Source: DATNIB01 sp035604685 (GTDB lineage: Bacteria > Actinomycetota > Acidimicrobiia > Acidimicrobiales > RAAP-2). From it: a stretch of DNA of 64,000 bases. The stretch's first letter is position 1. The number at the start of each line of letters is the position of its first letter. Positions 50,237-59,124 of the stretch are shown one piece after another. The DNA is taken from positions 1-64,000 of the forward strand of contig DATNIB010000035.1 in assembly GCA_035604685.1 (NCBI GenBank). Reading direction: 5' to 3'. Under the pieces are notes generated by a model that was not told where the DNA came from, made no database searches, and saw nothing but the letters and a program-made list of their open reading frames with translations. The position numbers and the translations under genes were made by a program.

Positions 50237-50662
50237 GTGGCGCCAAAGTTCGTCGGCAGGTACGAGCATTCGCTCGACGCGAAGGGCAGGGTCATCCTGC
50301 CCGTGCGGTTCCGCGCCGACTTCGAGCGGGGCGGATTCCTCACCGAGAACCGCGAAGGCTGCCTGGCCCTCTGGACGCACGAGCAGTTCGAGATCCAGCT
50401 GGCGGCCATGCAGGAACGGGCGGGCAACAGCCGAACCGATCGCAACCGGGCTCGCCTCTGGGCGTCCAGCTCCCACGAGGTGGAGATCGACCGGCAGGGC
50501 CGTATGGCCATCCCGGCCCATCTCCGGCAGTTCGCCACGCTGGAGGGCGACGTCCTGGTGAACGGGGCGATCGACCGCATCGAGCTGTGGAATCCGACCG
50601 TATGGAGCGAGCGGGTCGAACCCGAGGAGCGCTGGTTCCTCGGGGACGAGGACGACGACTGA
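50237..50662 (+). CDS. mraZ: transcriptional regulator MraZ
   Basis: A 141-residue DNA-binding protein, first gene of the division/cell-wall cluster, which it usually represses. It holds two SpoVT/AbrB-like halves: FVGRYEHSLDAKGRVILPVRFR (first DAKGR motif) and SSHEVEIDRQGRMAIPAHLR (second). Length is typical. Start GTG 50237; GGGAG lies upstream. Repeats matching MraZ sites stand in its promoter. Confidence 0.95.
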   Translation: MAPKFVGRYEHSLDAKGRVILPVRFRADFERGGFLTENREGCLALWTHEQFEIQLAAMQERAGNSRTDRNRARLWASSSHEVEIDRQGRMAIPAHLRQFATLEGDVLVNGAIDRIELWNPTVWSERVEPEERWFLGDEDDD

Positions 50663-50844
50663 GCCGAGAAGAAGGAGCGCCAGACACAGACGACACAGAC
50701 AGCAGGGCACACCCGGATCGCCTCGGCGGCCGGACCATGCGCAGCCCCTCGACCGGCACGGTGGAAGACTCCTCCTCCGCCCTCTTCCCCGCTGGTCGAT
50801 TGGGGACCTCCCCCGAAAACGCCTCGCCCGTCGGGGGGCTGCGG

Positions 50845-51840
50845 ATGGCCCGGGACGCACAGCACGAGCCGGTGTTGGCCGACACGGTGGCCGCGCTCTT
50901 TGACCAAGTCCCCGGGGGCGTCGTGCTCGACGCCACGCTCGGGCTGGGCGGCCACGCGGCGGCGCTGCTCAGTGCCAACCCGCGCGTGGTGGTCCTCGGT
51001 CTCGACCGTGATCGCGATGCGCTGGCCCTGGCCGAGGAGCGGTTGCGCCCGTTCGGTCCCCGCGCCGTCGTTCAGTACGCCCGCTTCGCCGACCTCCGCC
51101 AGGTCGTCGACGTCGCTTGGGCCGCCGGCGGGGGCCTCTGGCCCTCGGCCGGCGAGGCCGCCGTCTCGCCCACCCTCTCTGGGGCCCTCTTTGACCTCGG
51201 GGTCAGCTCCTTGCAGCTCGATCGCCCCGAGCGGGGCTTCTCCTACCGGCGCGACGCACCGCTCGACATGCGGATGGACGCATCGAGCGGGCCGCGGGCG
51301 CTCGAGGTCGTGAACGAGGCGACCGAGGCCGACCTGACCCGGTGGTTCGCGGCCAACGGCGAGACGCGCCTGGCGCGGCGCCTGGCCCGGGCAATCGTCG
51401 TCGCCCGACCCCTCGCCACCACCGGCCAGCTGGCCCGGGTGGTCGAGGCCGCCGTGCCGGCCGCCGTCCGCCGGCGCGGGCACCCGGCCAGCCGCGTCTT
51501 CCAGGCCATCCGGATCGTCGTCAACGACGAGCTGGGGGAGCTGGCGACGGCCCTGCCCGCCGCCCTCGACCTCCTCTCCGTCGGCGGGCGCTGCGTGGTC
51601 ATCTCGTACCACTCCGGCGAGGACCGCCTGGTGAAGGACGCCTTCGCCGTGGCCGCGTCGGGCGGCTGCAGCTGTCCGCCGGGTCTCCCGTGCCGGTGTG
51701 GCGCGGTGGTCGAGTACCGGTTGGTCTTCCGCGGGGCGCGCAAGGCCCTGCCCGCCGAGATCGAGCGGAACCCCCGGGCGTCGAGCGCCCGGCTCCGGGC
51801 CATCGAACGGATCGGACCCCGCCCGGTCGGGCGGTCCTAA
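50845..51840 (+). CDS. rsmH: 16S rRNA (cytosine1402-N4)-methyltransferase
   Basis: A 331-residue SAM enzyme (formerly MraW) methylating 16S rRNA at C1402. ATG 50845 was chosen because it puts the family N-terminal motif HEPVLADTV at residue 7; ATG 50737 would add 36 residues of unlike sequence. Motifs are DATLGLGGHAAALL (SAM loop), LFDLGVSSLQLD, FSYRRDAPLDMRMD, and VVISYHSGEDRLVK. Its last base is the first of the ftsL ATG (TAATG). The 180 bases after mraZ hold no other gene. Confidence 0.93.
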   Translation: MARDAQHEPVLADTVAALFDQVPGGVVLDATLGLGGHAAALLSANPRVVVLGLDRDRDALALAEERLRPFGPRAVVQYARFADLRQVVDVAWAAGGGLWPSAGEAAVSPTLSGALFDLGVSSLQLDRPERGFSYRRDAPLDMRMDASSGPRALEVVNEATEADLTRWFAANGETRLARRLARAIVVARPLATTGQLARVVEAAVPAAVRRRGHPASRVFQAIRIVVNDELGELATALPAALDLLSVGGRCVVISYHSGEDRLVKDAFAVAASGGCSCPPGLPCRCGAVVEYRLVFRGARKALPAEIERNPRASSARLRAIERIGPRPVGRS

Positions 51841-52310
51841 TGCCGCCCCCCACCGACGTCCTGGCGCGCCGCGCCCAGCCGACCGCCGCCCCGGCCCGCA
51901 GGGCGCCGGCCCCCCGCCCCCCCCGGACGGCGCCGCTTCGCGTCGTCGAGGCCGCCCCGCGCCCGGTGCGTCGGGCCCGCCGGCGGTTGGCCCGCAGCGG
52001 CGCCGTGCTCCTGGTCACGGGCAGCCTCCTGGCCGTCGTCTTCGGCCACGCCATGCTGGCCCAGGAGCAGATCAAGCTCTCGAGTGCCCAGGCCGGCCTC
52101 GCCGCCGAGCAGGCGGTGCACCGGCAGGTGCTGCTGGCGGTGGCGAAGGCCGAGACCCCGTCTCGGATCGTCGCCGTTGCCGAGTCCCTGCACATGGTCC
52201 AGCCGGCCCATGTCCAGCAGCTCCCCTGGGTCCCGCTCACCACGCCCACCACCAGCCCGCCCGCCCCATCGAACGCCGCCGGCCCCGCCCAGGCCGCGGC
52301 GACGAGGTGA
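51840..52310 (+). CDS. ftsL: cell division protein FtsL-like
   Basis: A 156-residue bitopic membrane protein identified by position between rsmH and ftsI and by layout: a basic Pro/Ala-rich cytoplasmic part (1-50), one membrane segment (about 54-74, AVLLVTGSLLAVVFGHAML), and a short outer helix (LSSAQAGLAAEQAVHRQVLLAVAKAETPSR). In FtsL proteins this helix pairs with FtsB. A Pro/Thr/Ala tail follows. Sequence identity in this family is always low. It overlaps rsmH by 1 base and ftsI by 4. Confidence 0.78.
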   Translation: MPPPTDVLARRAQPTAAPARRAPAPRPPRTAPLRVVEAAPRPVRRARRRLARSGAVLLVTGSLLAVVFGHAMLAQEQIKLSSAQAGLAAEQAVHRQVLLAVAKAETPSRIVAVAESLHMVQPAHVQQLPWVPLTTPTTSPPAPSNAAGPAQAAATR

Positions 52311-54211
52311 GCCGGGGGGGCACGCTCTCCCCGACGCGACCGTCGGGCGGGCGCGGCCAACCGACGATCCGGCATCGTCGCCCCGCGCCGGGGCGCCATC
52401 CGCCGATCCGCCACCGGACACCGCGGGCCTTGGCGCCGAGCGCCACCCGGGTCGGGCTCGCCCCGCGGCTCCGGCTCTTCCGGGTGATCCTCGTGGTGCT
52501 GCTCATCGCCGTCGTGGCCCGCCTGGTCGACGTGCAGGTCGTGCACTCGTCGCAGTACCGGGCGCAGGGGAGTCACGAGCAGGCCGCGACGTTCAGCGTC
52601 GCGGCCCTGCGCGGGGGCATCTACGACCGCAACGGCGACGTGCTCGCGCTGTCGGTGCCGACGAAGAAGGTCGTGGCGGACGACTTCCAGATCCAGGACC
52701 CCGCGAGCGAGGCGGCGCTCCTCAGCCCGCTGGTCGGCGTCCCGGTCGCGCAGTTGAGGCCGGAGCTGTCATTGCGCTCCGGCTACGTCGTGCTGGCCAC
52801 CCAGGTGCCCGAGACGGCGGCCACCAAGATCGCGGGCGACGTCAGCACCAACCTGCTCTCGGGGATCACGCTCATCGACAACTCCGAGCGCGAGGTCCCC
52901 AACGGGGTGCTGGCGGGCCCGCTCCTCGGGACGACGCACGCGTCGGGCGCGGGCGCGAGCGGGCTCGAGTACCAGTACAACGCGGCGCTGGCCGGCCGGG
53001 CGGGTTCCGAGACCCTCTACGAGTCGCCGCTCGGGGTGCCCCTGCCCCAGGGGGCGGCTCTCAGCCGCTCGGCCTCCCAGGCCGGGGACGGGATCGAGCT
53101 CACCGTGGACGAGCCCCTGCAGTACGAGGCCGAGCAGGCGCTCGGCGCGGAGCTGGCCGCCTCGGGCGCGCTCAGCGGTACCGCCGTCGTGATGGACGTC
53201 CGGACGGGCGACATCCTGGCCATGGCCAACCTCGTGCGCGGCACCGGGCACCCCTCGACCCCAGGCGGCTCGGCCGGAGTCGCCGAGGCGCCGCAGAACC
53301 TGGCGCTCACGTCGGACTACGAGCCGGGATCGGTGTTCAAGCTGGTGACGTTCTCCGGTGCCCTCCAGAGCGGGGTCATCAACCCGAGCACGGTGTTCAG
53401 CGTGCCGGACACCACCACCTATGACGGCTCGACCTTCCACGACGCCGAGCCCCACGCCACCGAGCAGCTGACCGCCACCCAGGTCCTCGCCCAGTCCTCC
53501 AACATCGGGACCTTCGAGATCGCCCACATGCTGGGCGAGAGCCGGCTGCTCGGCCAGGTCCAGAATCTCGGCTTCGGCCGCAAGACCGCGCTCAACTTCC
53601 CAGGCGAGGACGCGGGGCTGATCGCCGGCCCGGCGCAGTGGGAACCCACCAACTACGTCTCGCTGGCCATCGGTCAGGTGGACGCCGTCACTCCACAGCA
53701 GATCCTCGACGCCTACAACGCGGTGGCCAACGGCGGGGTGTTCGTCGAGCCCCGCCTGGTGCAGGCGACGGTCGGCGCCGACGGCTCGCTGCACGCGACG
53801 CCCGCCTCGGCGTCGCATCGAGTGTTCTCGGCCAGTGTGGACGCCGAGCTCACCACCATGCTGGAGCAGGTGGTGGCCGTGGGCACCGGGGTGAACGCGG
53901 TGGTCCCGGGGTACGTGGTGGCCGGCAAGACCGGCACCGCCCAGGTCCCGGCCGCGGGCGGCGCCACCTACGTGCTGGGCGACTACATGGCGTCCTTCGT
54001 GGGGTTCGCCCCGGCCGACCACCCGGTGCTCTCGGCCATCGTCGTGCTCAACCACCCGAACCCCATCTTCGGCGGCACCGTGGCCGCCCCCGTCTTTGCC
54101 CAGATCATGAGCTACGCCCTGCACCGCTACGACATCCCGACCACGGCCGGCGCCTCCAGCCAGGCCACCCCGGCGACCGCCCAGGTCTCCCAGAGCCAGG
54201 ACATCACCTGA
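52307..54211 (+). CDS. ftsI: septal peptidoglycan transpeptidase FtsI (PBP3-type)
   Basis: A 634-residue class B penicillin-binding protein cross-linking septal peptidoglycan. It has one N-terminal membrane segment (about residues 61-78, LFRVILVVLLIAVVARLV), a pedestal domain starting RGGIYDRNGDVLA, then the transpeptidase with S342 and K345 (PGSVFK), S397-N399 (SSN) and K541-G543 (KTGT). GTG 52307 overlaps the ftsL stop (GTGA). The first 55 residues are basic and Pro-rich. No PASTA domain is present. The C-terminal tail is Ala/Thr/Gln-rich. Confidence 0.95.
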   Translation: MSRGGTLSPTRPSGGRGQPTIRHRRPAPGRHPPIRHRTPRALAPSATRVGLAPRLRLFRVILVVLLIAVVARLVDVQVVHSSQYRAQGSHEQAATFSVAALRGGIYDRNGDVLALSVPTKKVVADDFQIQDPASEAALLSPLVGVPVAQLRPELSLRSGYVVLATQVPETAATKIAGDVSTNLLSGITLIDNSEREVPNGVLAGPLLGTTHASGAGASGLEYQYNAALAGRAGSETLYESPLGVPLPQGAALSRSASQAGDGIELTVDEPLQYEAEQALGAELAASGALSGTAVVMDVRTGDILAMANLVRGTGHPSTPGGSAGVAEAPQNLALTSDYEPGSVFKLVTFSGALQSGVINPSTVFSVPDTTTYDGSTFHDAEPHATEQLTATQVLAQSSNIGTFEIAHMLGESRLLGQVQNLGFGRKTALNFPGEDAGLIAGPAQWEPTNYVSLAIGQVDAVTPQQILDAYNAVANGGVFVEPRLVQATVGADGSLHATPASASHRVFSASVDAELTTMLEQVVAVGTGVNAVVPGYVVAGKTGTAQVPAAGGATYVLGDYMASFVGFAPADHPVLSAIVVLNHPNPIFGGTVAAPVFAQIMSYALHRYDIPTTAGASSQATPATAQVSQSQDIT

Positions 54212-54302
54212 GTTGGGCACCGGGTACCATCGGCCGTTCGATGCGGCGGCGCCCGGACCCTCCGAGGTGGCGGCCCGTCGGATCACGCTCGCCACGGTGC
54301 AG

Positions 54303-55736
54303 ATGAACCTGTTGCTCGACGAGGTCGACGTGCTCGAGGTCTCGGGCGATCCGAGCGCGGTGGACGTCACGACCATCGAGCACGACAGCCGGCGGGTGAC
54401 GCCCGGCGCCCTGTTCTGCTGCCTGCCCGGCAACGAGACCGACGGCCACGACCATGCCGCAGAGGCCGTGGCGCGCGGCGCGGTCGGCCTCGTCTGCGAG
54501 CACCTGCTCGAGGCGCTGCCCCACGCGGTCGTCCAGGCCCGGGTGCCCGAGGGCAGCGCCCGCCCCACCATGGCCCGTCTGGCCGCCGCGCTCTTCGGGT
54601 TCCCCTCGCGCGAACTCGTGGTGGCCGGGGTGACCGGCACCAACGGCAAGACGACGGTGACCCACCTCCTGGCGGCCGTGCTCGAGGAGGCCGGGCTCGG
54701 CGCGCACGTGATCGGGACGCTCGGCGGCGCGCGCACCACGCCCGAGGCGACCGAGCTCCAGTCGATCCTGGCGACGCTGCGCGACGCCCAGCGGGCAACC
54801 GGCGTCCCCCAAGCCGTGGCGATGGAGGTCTCGTCCCACGCCCTCGTGCAGTCCCGTGTGGACGGCATCCACTTCGACGTAGCGGTGTTCACCAACCTGA
54901 GCCACGAGCATCTCGACTTCCATCGCACCATGGAGGCGTACTTCGCGGCCAAGGCCTCCCTGTTCTCCCCCGAGCACGCCGTGGCTGGCGTGGTCAACGT
55001 GGACGACGAGTGGGGGAGGCGCCTCTTCGACGGTGCGGACATCCCGATCCACCCCGTGCGGCGGAGCGACGCGAGCGACGTCGAGCTCTCGCTCGGCGCC
55101 AGCCGGTTCTCCTGGCACGGCCAGGCGGTCGAGGTGCAGCTCACCGGGGCCTTCAATGTGGACAACGCGCTCCTGGCGGCCGAGGCGGCCGTGGTTCTCG
55201 GCATCGCGCCGCGGCTGGTGGCGGCCGGACTCGGGAAGGCGCCACCGGTGCCCGGGCGCATGGAGGTGGTCTCGCCCGTCGGCCGGCCGGTGGTCGTGGT
55301 CGACTACGCGCACACGCCGGCCGGGCTCGCGTGCGTCATCGACGAAGCGCGCGCGCTCGCCCCCGGAGCCTCGATCACCGTCGTGTTCGGCTGCGGGGGG
55401 GACCGGGACCGTGCGAAGCGTCCGGCGATGGGCAAGGCGGCCGTCGCCGGTGCCGACCGGGCCGTGCTCACCACCGACAACCCGCGGCGCGAGGATCCCG
55501 AGCGGATCGTGGCCGAAGTGCTGGCCGGCGTCGACCCCGACGCCCTCGTCTCCGGACGGCTCGTCGTCGAGCCGGACCGGCGGCGGGCCATCGAGCTCGC
55601 CATCGCGGCCGCCGGACCCGGCGACGTGGTGCTCATCTGTGGCAAGGGGCACGAGCGGACCCAGGAGATCGGCGGCACGGCGCGGCCGTTCGAGGACCGG
55701 CTGGTGGCCGAGGAGGTCCTCGGATGCTCTCCTTGA
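54303..55736 (+). CDS. murE: UDP-MurNAc-tripeptide synthetase MurE (meso-DAP type)
   Basis: A 477-residue cytosolic ligase adding the third stem-peptide residue. ATG 54303 gives MNLLLDEVDVLEVSGDP, a normal family start; in-frame GTG 54297 or TTG 54213 are alternatives. The ATP loop GVTGTNGKTTVTHLL, SHEHLDFH and the carbamylated-Lys motif AKASLF are present. DNPRREDP contains the DNPR motif that specifies meso-diaminopimelate, which predicts A1-gamma-type peptidoglycan. It overlaps mraY by 13 bases; murF, usually next, is absent. Confidence 0.94.
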   Translation: MNLLLDEVDVLEVSGDPSAVDVTTIEHDSRRVTPGALFCCLPGNETDGHDHAAEAVARGAVGLVCEHLLEALPHAVVQARVPEGSARPTMARLAAALFGFPSRELVVAGVTGTNGKTTVTHLLAAVLEEAGLGAHVIGTLGGARTTPEATELQSILATLRDAQRATGVPQAVAMEVSSHALVQSRVDGIHFDVAVFTNLSHEHLDFHRTMEAYFAAKASLFSPEHAVAGVVNVDDEWGRRLFDGADIPIHPVRRSDASDVELSLGASRFSWHGQAVEVQLTGAFNVDNALLAAEAAVVLGIAPRLVAAGLGKAPPVPGRMEVVSPVGRPVVVVDYAHTPAGLACVIDEARALAPGASITVVFGCGGDRDRAKRPAMGKAAVAGADRAVLTTDNPRREDPERIVAEVLAGVDPDALVSGRLVVEPDRRRAIELAIAAAGPGDVVLICGKGHERTQEIGGTARPFEDRLVAEEVLGCSP

Positions 55737-56767
55737 TGGAGTCCGGGGGCATCGGCCTGTGGATCTCGCTCCTCGTGACCCCGCTCGTGATGCGCTTCCT
55801 GCTGCGCCGCCGGATCGGTCAGCACATCCGCGAGGACGGTCCGGCCACCCACATCGTGAAGGCCGGGACCCCGACCATGGGCGGCCTGGCCATCGTGGCG
55901 GCTGCGGTCATCGGCTACGGCATGGGCCACGTCGGCACCGAGGTGCCGTTCACCCGGCCGGGCACGCTGGTCGTGCTGGCGGTCGTGACCTTCGGCGCCA
56001 TCGGCTTCGTCGACGACTCGATCAAGGTCCGCCACAAGCGGAGCCTCGGCCTCCAAAAGCGCGGCAAGCTGATTGCCCAGGTGGCGGCCGGCGTCTTGTT
56101 CGCCGAGCTGGCCGTGCACTGGGCCCACACCTCGACCGCGCTGTCCTTCACGCGGGTCCAGACGCCGGGCCTGCGCCTGGGCGAGGTCGGTTGGGTGATC
56201 CTCGCCACCCTGGTGCTGGTGGCGACCTCCAATGCGGTCAACCTGACCGACGGTCTCGACGGGTTGGCGGCCGGTTCCTCCACCTTTTGTTTCGCGGTGT
56301 TGGCGATCATGGGCTACTGGGAGTCCCGCCACACCGGGATCTACCACGTCCAGGCGGCCTCGGCCCTCGGCCTCGCCATCTGCGCGGTGGCGCTCGCCGG
56401 CAGCTGCCTCGGCTTCTTGTGGTGGAACGCGGCGCCGGCCCGCATCATCATGGGCGACACCGGGTCGCTCGGCATCGGCTCTGGCCTGGCCGCGATCTGC
56501 CTGCTCCTCAACCTCGACCTCCTGCTCCCGATCATCGGCGGGCTGTTCGTGATCGAGACCCTGTCGGTCATCGCGCAGGTCGTCAGCTTCCGCGCCTTCG
56601 GCCGGCGGGTCTTCCGGATGGCGCCGATCCACCATCACTGCGAGCTCTTGGGGTGGCCCGAGACGACGGTCATCGTCCGCTTCTGGGTGCTGGGCGGGCT
56701 GTTCGCCGCGTTCGGCCTCGGCATCTTCTACGCCCAGTTCCTCACCGCGACCCACTTCGTCCAATGA
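55724..56767 (+). CDS. mraY: phospho-MurNAc-pentapeptide transferase MraY
   Basis: A 347-residue ten-helix membrane enzyme making lipid I from UDP-MurNAc-pentapeptide and undecaprenyl phosphate. Motifs are GTPTMGGLAIV, FVDDSIKVRHKRSLGL (the DD pair), NLTDGLDGLAAG, GDTGSLGIG and the His cluster APIHHHCELLGW. GAGGAGG stands before ATG 55724 inside murE. The 63 bases between mraY and ftsW are too short for murD, which normally sits here. Confidence 0.96.
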   Translation: MLSLMESGGIGLWISLLVTPLVMRFLLRRRIGQHIREDGPATHIVKAGTPTMGGLAIVAAAVIGYGMGHVGTEVPFTRPGTLVVLAVVTFGAIGFVDDSIKVRHKRSLGLQKRGKLIAQVAAGVLFAELAVHWAHTSTALSFTRVQTPGLRLGEVGWVILATLVLVATSNAVNLTDGLDGLAAGSSTFCFAVLAIMGYWESRHTGIYHVQAASALGLAICAVALAGSCLGFLWWNAAPARIIMGDTGSLGIGSGLAAICLLLNLDLLLPIIGGLFVIETLSVIAQVVSFRAFGRRVFRMAPIHHHCELLGWPETTVIVRFWVLGGLFAAFGLGIFYAQFLTATHFVQ

Positions 56768-56830
56768 CGGTGCGCCGCGGAATGAGAGACGTTCCCCCAC
56801 CCTCGGGCGGCGGTGCGGAAGGCTGGTGGC

Positions 56831-58006
56831 ATGCGCGGGGTTGAGCGGGCGGGCCTGCCGACGTCGTCGTTGCTGTTGGCCCTGATCGGCGTCCTGTGCG
56901 TCTTCGGCGTCGTCATGGTGGGGTCCGCCTCCGAGGTGGTCTCCATCGCCACCTACGGCACCCCCTGGGCGATCCTCGTGCGAGAGGTCATGTGGATGAC
57001 GATCGGCCTGGTCGTCCTCGTCGTCACCTGCCGGGTCGACTACCGCCGCTGGCGGCGCCTCTCCACGCCGCTGCTCATCGGGTCCCTCGCCCTCCTGCTC
57101 GTCGTGCTCGTGCCCGGCATCGGCGTCTCGGCGGGCGGGGCCAGCCGCTGGATCGGCTTCGGCCAGTTCCGCCTCCAACCCTCCGAGCTCATGAAGCTGG
57201 CGCTCGCCGTCTTCGGGGCCGATCTCGTGACCCGGCGCGAGCGGCGCGGCGGCGACCACCGCACGATCATCGGCCCGCTGCTGCTCGTGGCCGCGGCGGC
57301 CGGCGGCCTGGTGCTGCTCCAGCCCGACATGGGCACCGCGCTGGTGCTGGCCTGCATCACGCTCGCCCTCCTCGTCGCCTCCGGGGTGTCCATGCGTCCG
57401 CTCTTGAAGGTGGGCGCCGGACTGGCGCTCTTGGCGGTGGTCGTCGGCCTGATCGAGCCGTACCGACGGGCGCGCATCTTGTCCTTCTTGAACCCGACGG
57501 CCCACGCCAAGGGCTCGGGCTACCAGGTGGTCCAGTCGCTCATCGGCCTCGGCTCGGGGCACCTGTTCGGCCGCGGCCTCGGCGCCAGCCACGAGAAGTG
57601 GGGGCTGCTCCCGAACGCCCACACCGACTTCATCTACTCGGTCATCGGCGAGGAGCTGGGCCTCGTGGGCGCGGTGGCGGTGGTGGTGGCCCTGGTCGCC
57701 TTCTCGTGGTTCGGGCTGCGGGCCGCCCAGCGGGCGCCGGACCGCTTCGGGTCGCTGCTCTCGGTGACGCTGGTGGCCTGGATCGCCTCCGAGGCCTTCA
57801 TCAACGTCGGCGCCGTGGTGGGCCTGCTGCCGGTGACCGGCATCCCGCTGCCGTTCATCTCCTTCGGGGGCTCCTCCCTCGTGATCACCCTGGCCGCCGC
57901 CGGCATGCTGGTGAACGTCGCCCGTCACGAGATCCGCCCCGGCGGCGCGGGCCGTCCACTCTGGGCGCCGGCCGACGCGTCCGCCCTCGTCGGCGGGCGC
58001 CGGTGA
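56831..58006 (+). CDS. ftsW: septal peptidoglycan glycosyltransferase FtsW
   Basis: A 391-residue SEDS-family protein polymerising lipid II at the septum, working with FtsI. ATG 56831 follows GGAAGG; GTG 56813 is an alternative. About ten membrane segments are visible. SEDS motifs are GASRWIGFGQFRLQPSELMK, FLNPTAHAKGSGYQVVQSLI, WGLLPNAHTDFIYSVIGEELG and GIPLPFISFGGSS. It ends in a basic cytoplasmic tail overlapping murG (GTGA). Confidence 0.94.
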   Translation: MRGVERAGLPTSSLLLALIGVLCVFGVVMVGSASEVVSIATYGTPWAILVREVMWMTIGLVVLVVTCRVDYRRWRRLSTPLLIGSLALLLVVLVPGIGVSAGGASRWIGFGQFRLQPSELMKLALAVFGADLVTRRERRGGDHRTIIGPLLLVAAAAGGLVLLQPDMGTALVLACITLALLVASGVSMRPLLKVGAGLALLAVVVGLIEPYRRARILSFLNPTAHAKGSGYQVVQSLIGLGSGHLFGRGLGASHEKWGLLPNAHTDFIYSVIGEELGLVGAVAVVVALVAFSWFGLRAAQRAPDRFGSLLSVTLVAWIASEAFINVGAVVGLLPVTGIPLPFISFGGSSLVITLAAAGMLVNVARHEIRPGGAGRPLWAPADASALVGGRR

Positions 58007-59124
58007 GCGGACGGCGCTTCGCGGTCATCGCGGGGGGCGGCACGGCCGGCCACGTGCTGGTGGCGCTGGCCGTGGCGGAGGCCCTGACGGAACGGTCCCA
58101 CCGCCGCACCGACATCACGCTGGTCGGCTCCCGGCGGGGCCAAGAGGCGCTGCTCCTGGGCGAGCGCGGCTTCCCGCTCCAGCTCCTCTCCGGTCGGGGC
58201 ATCGCCCGCCGGCTGGACCTGCGCACCCTCGGTGCCAACGCGCTGGCCCTGGCCGGCCTGGCCTGGGCCACCGTGCGCGCGGCGGGGGGCCTCCTGCGCC
58301 GGCGGCCGCGGGTGGTCGTGTCGGTCGGCGGGTACGCCAGCCTGCCGGCCGGTCTGGCGGCGGTCGTCCTCGGTGTGCCCCTGGTCAACGTCACGGTGGA
58401 TGCCGCCCCCGGGGCCACCAGCCGGCTGCTCGGGCGCTTCGCCCGGGCCAACGCGGTGGCCTTCGCGGGGACGCCGCTGCCGCGCGCCGTCGTGACCGGC
58501 GCCCCGGTGCGCGCCGATGTCCACCCGCTCTCTGGCGGCGCCGGCGAGCGCGCGGCCGCGCGCGCCGCCCTCGGTCTGTCGCCCGGGCGCGCCCTCGTCG
58601 CCGTCTTCGGCGGGTCGCTCGGCGCCGCCCGCCTGAACGAGTCGGCGCGCGCCCTGGCGGCGCGCTGGGCCGACCGCCACGACCTCTGCCTCCTGCAGGT
58701 GACCGGGCGTCGCAACTTCGCGGCGGCGGAGGCGCCGGCCGAGGGGGGCCGCGCGCTCGAGTGCAAGGTGGTGCCGTTCGTCGAGGACATGGGGTCCCTC
58801 TACGCGGCGGCCGACGTCGTGGTCTGCCGCGCCGGCGCGCTCAGCGTGGCCGAGCTGGCGCTGGCCGGCGTGCCGGCCGTCCTGGTGCCCCTGCCCGGCG
58901 CGCCCGACGACCACCAGACGCGCAACGCCATGGCCCTGGTGGACGCCGGAGCGGCCGTGCTGCTGGCCGACCGCGAGTGCACGGGGGAACGGCTGGCCGG
59001 GATCCTCGAACCCCTGCTGGCCGACCGCGGGGCGCTGCGGGCGATGGCCGACGCCGCCCGAGGCCTCGGCCGGCCCGACGCCGCGGCCCGGGTGGCCGAG
59101 CTGGTGGACGAGCATGCCGCCTGA
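58003..59124 (+). CDS. murG: lipid II synthase MurG
   Basis: A 373-residue GT28 enzyme adding GlcNAc to lipid I on the inner membrane face. The N-terminal loop IAGGGTAGHVLVALAVAEAL, VVSVGGYASLPAGLAA and the C-terminal donor site VVCRAGALSVAELALAGVPAVLVPLP are clear, with DDHQTRNA following. In MurG the second loop is usually GGSxGA; here it is FGGSLGAARLN, intact. GTG 58003 overlaps ftsW by 4 bases and the gene overlaps murC by 11. Confidence 0.95.
   Translation: MSGRRFAVIAGGGTAGHVLVALAVAEALTERSHRRTDITLVGSRRGQEALLLGERGFPLQLLSGRGIARRLDLRTLGANALALAGLAWATVRAAGGLLRRRPRVVVSVGGYASLPAGLAAVVLGVPLVNVTVDAAPGATSRLLGRFARANAVAFAGTPLPRAVVTGAPVRADVHPLSGGAGERAAARAALGLSPGRALVAVFGGSLGAARLNESARALAARWADRHDLCLLQVTGRRNFAAAEAPAEGGRALECKVVPFVEDMGSLYAAADVVVCRAGALSVAELALAGVPAVLVPLPGAPDDHQTRNAMALVDAGAAVLLADRECTGERLAGILEPLLADRGALRAMADAARGLGRPDAAARVAELVDEHAA

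Noticed and set aside
54213..54302. TTG start giving a longer MurE
   Set aside because: The extra 30 residues do not look like MurE, and the family N-terminus fits ATG 54303; kept only as an alternative.
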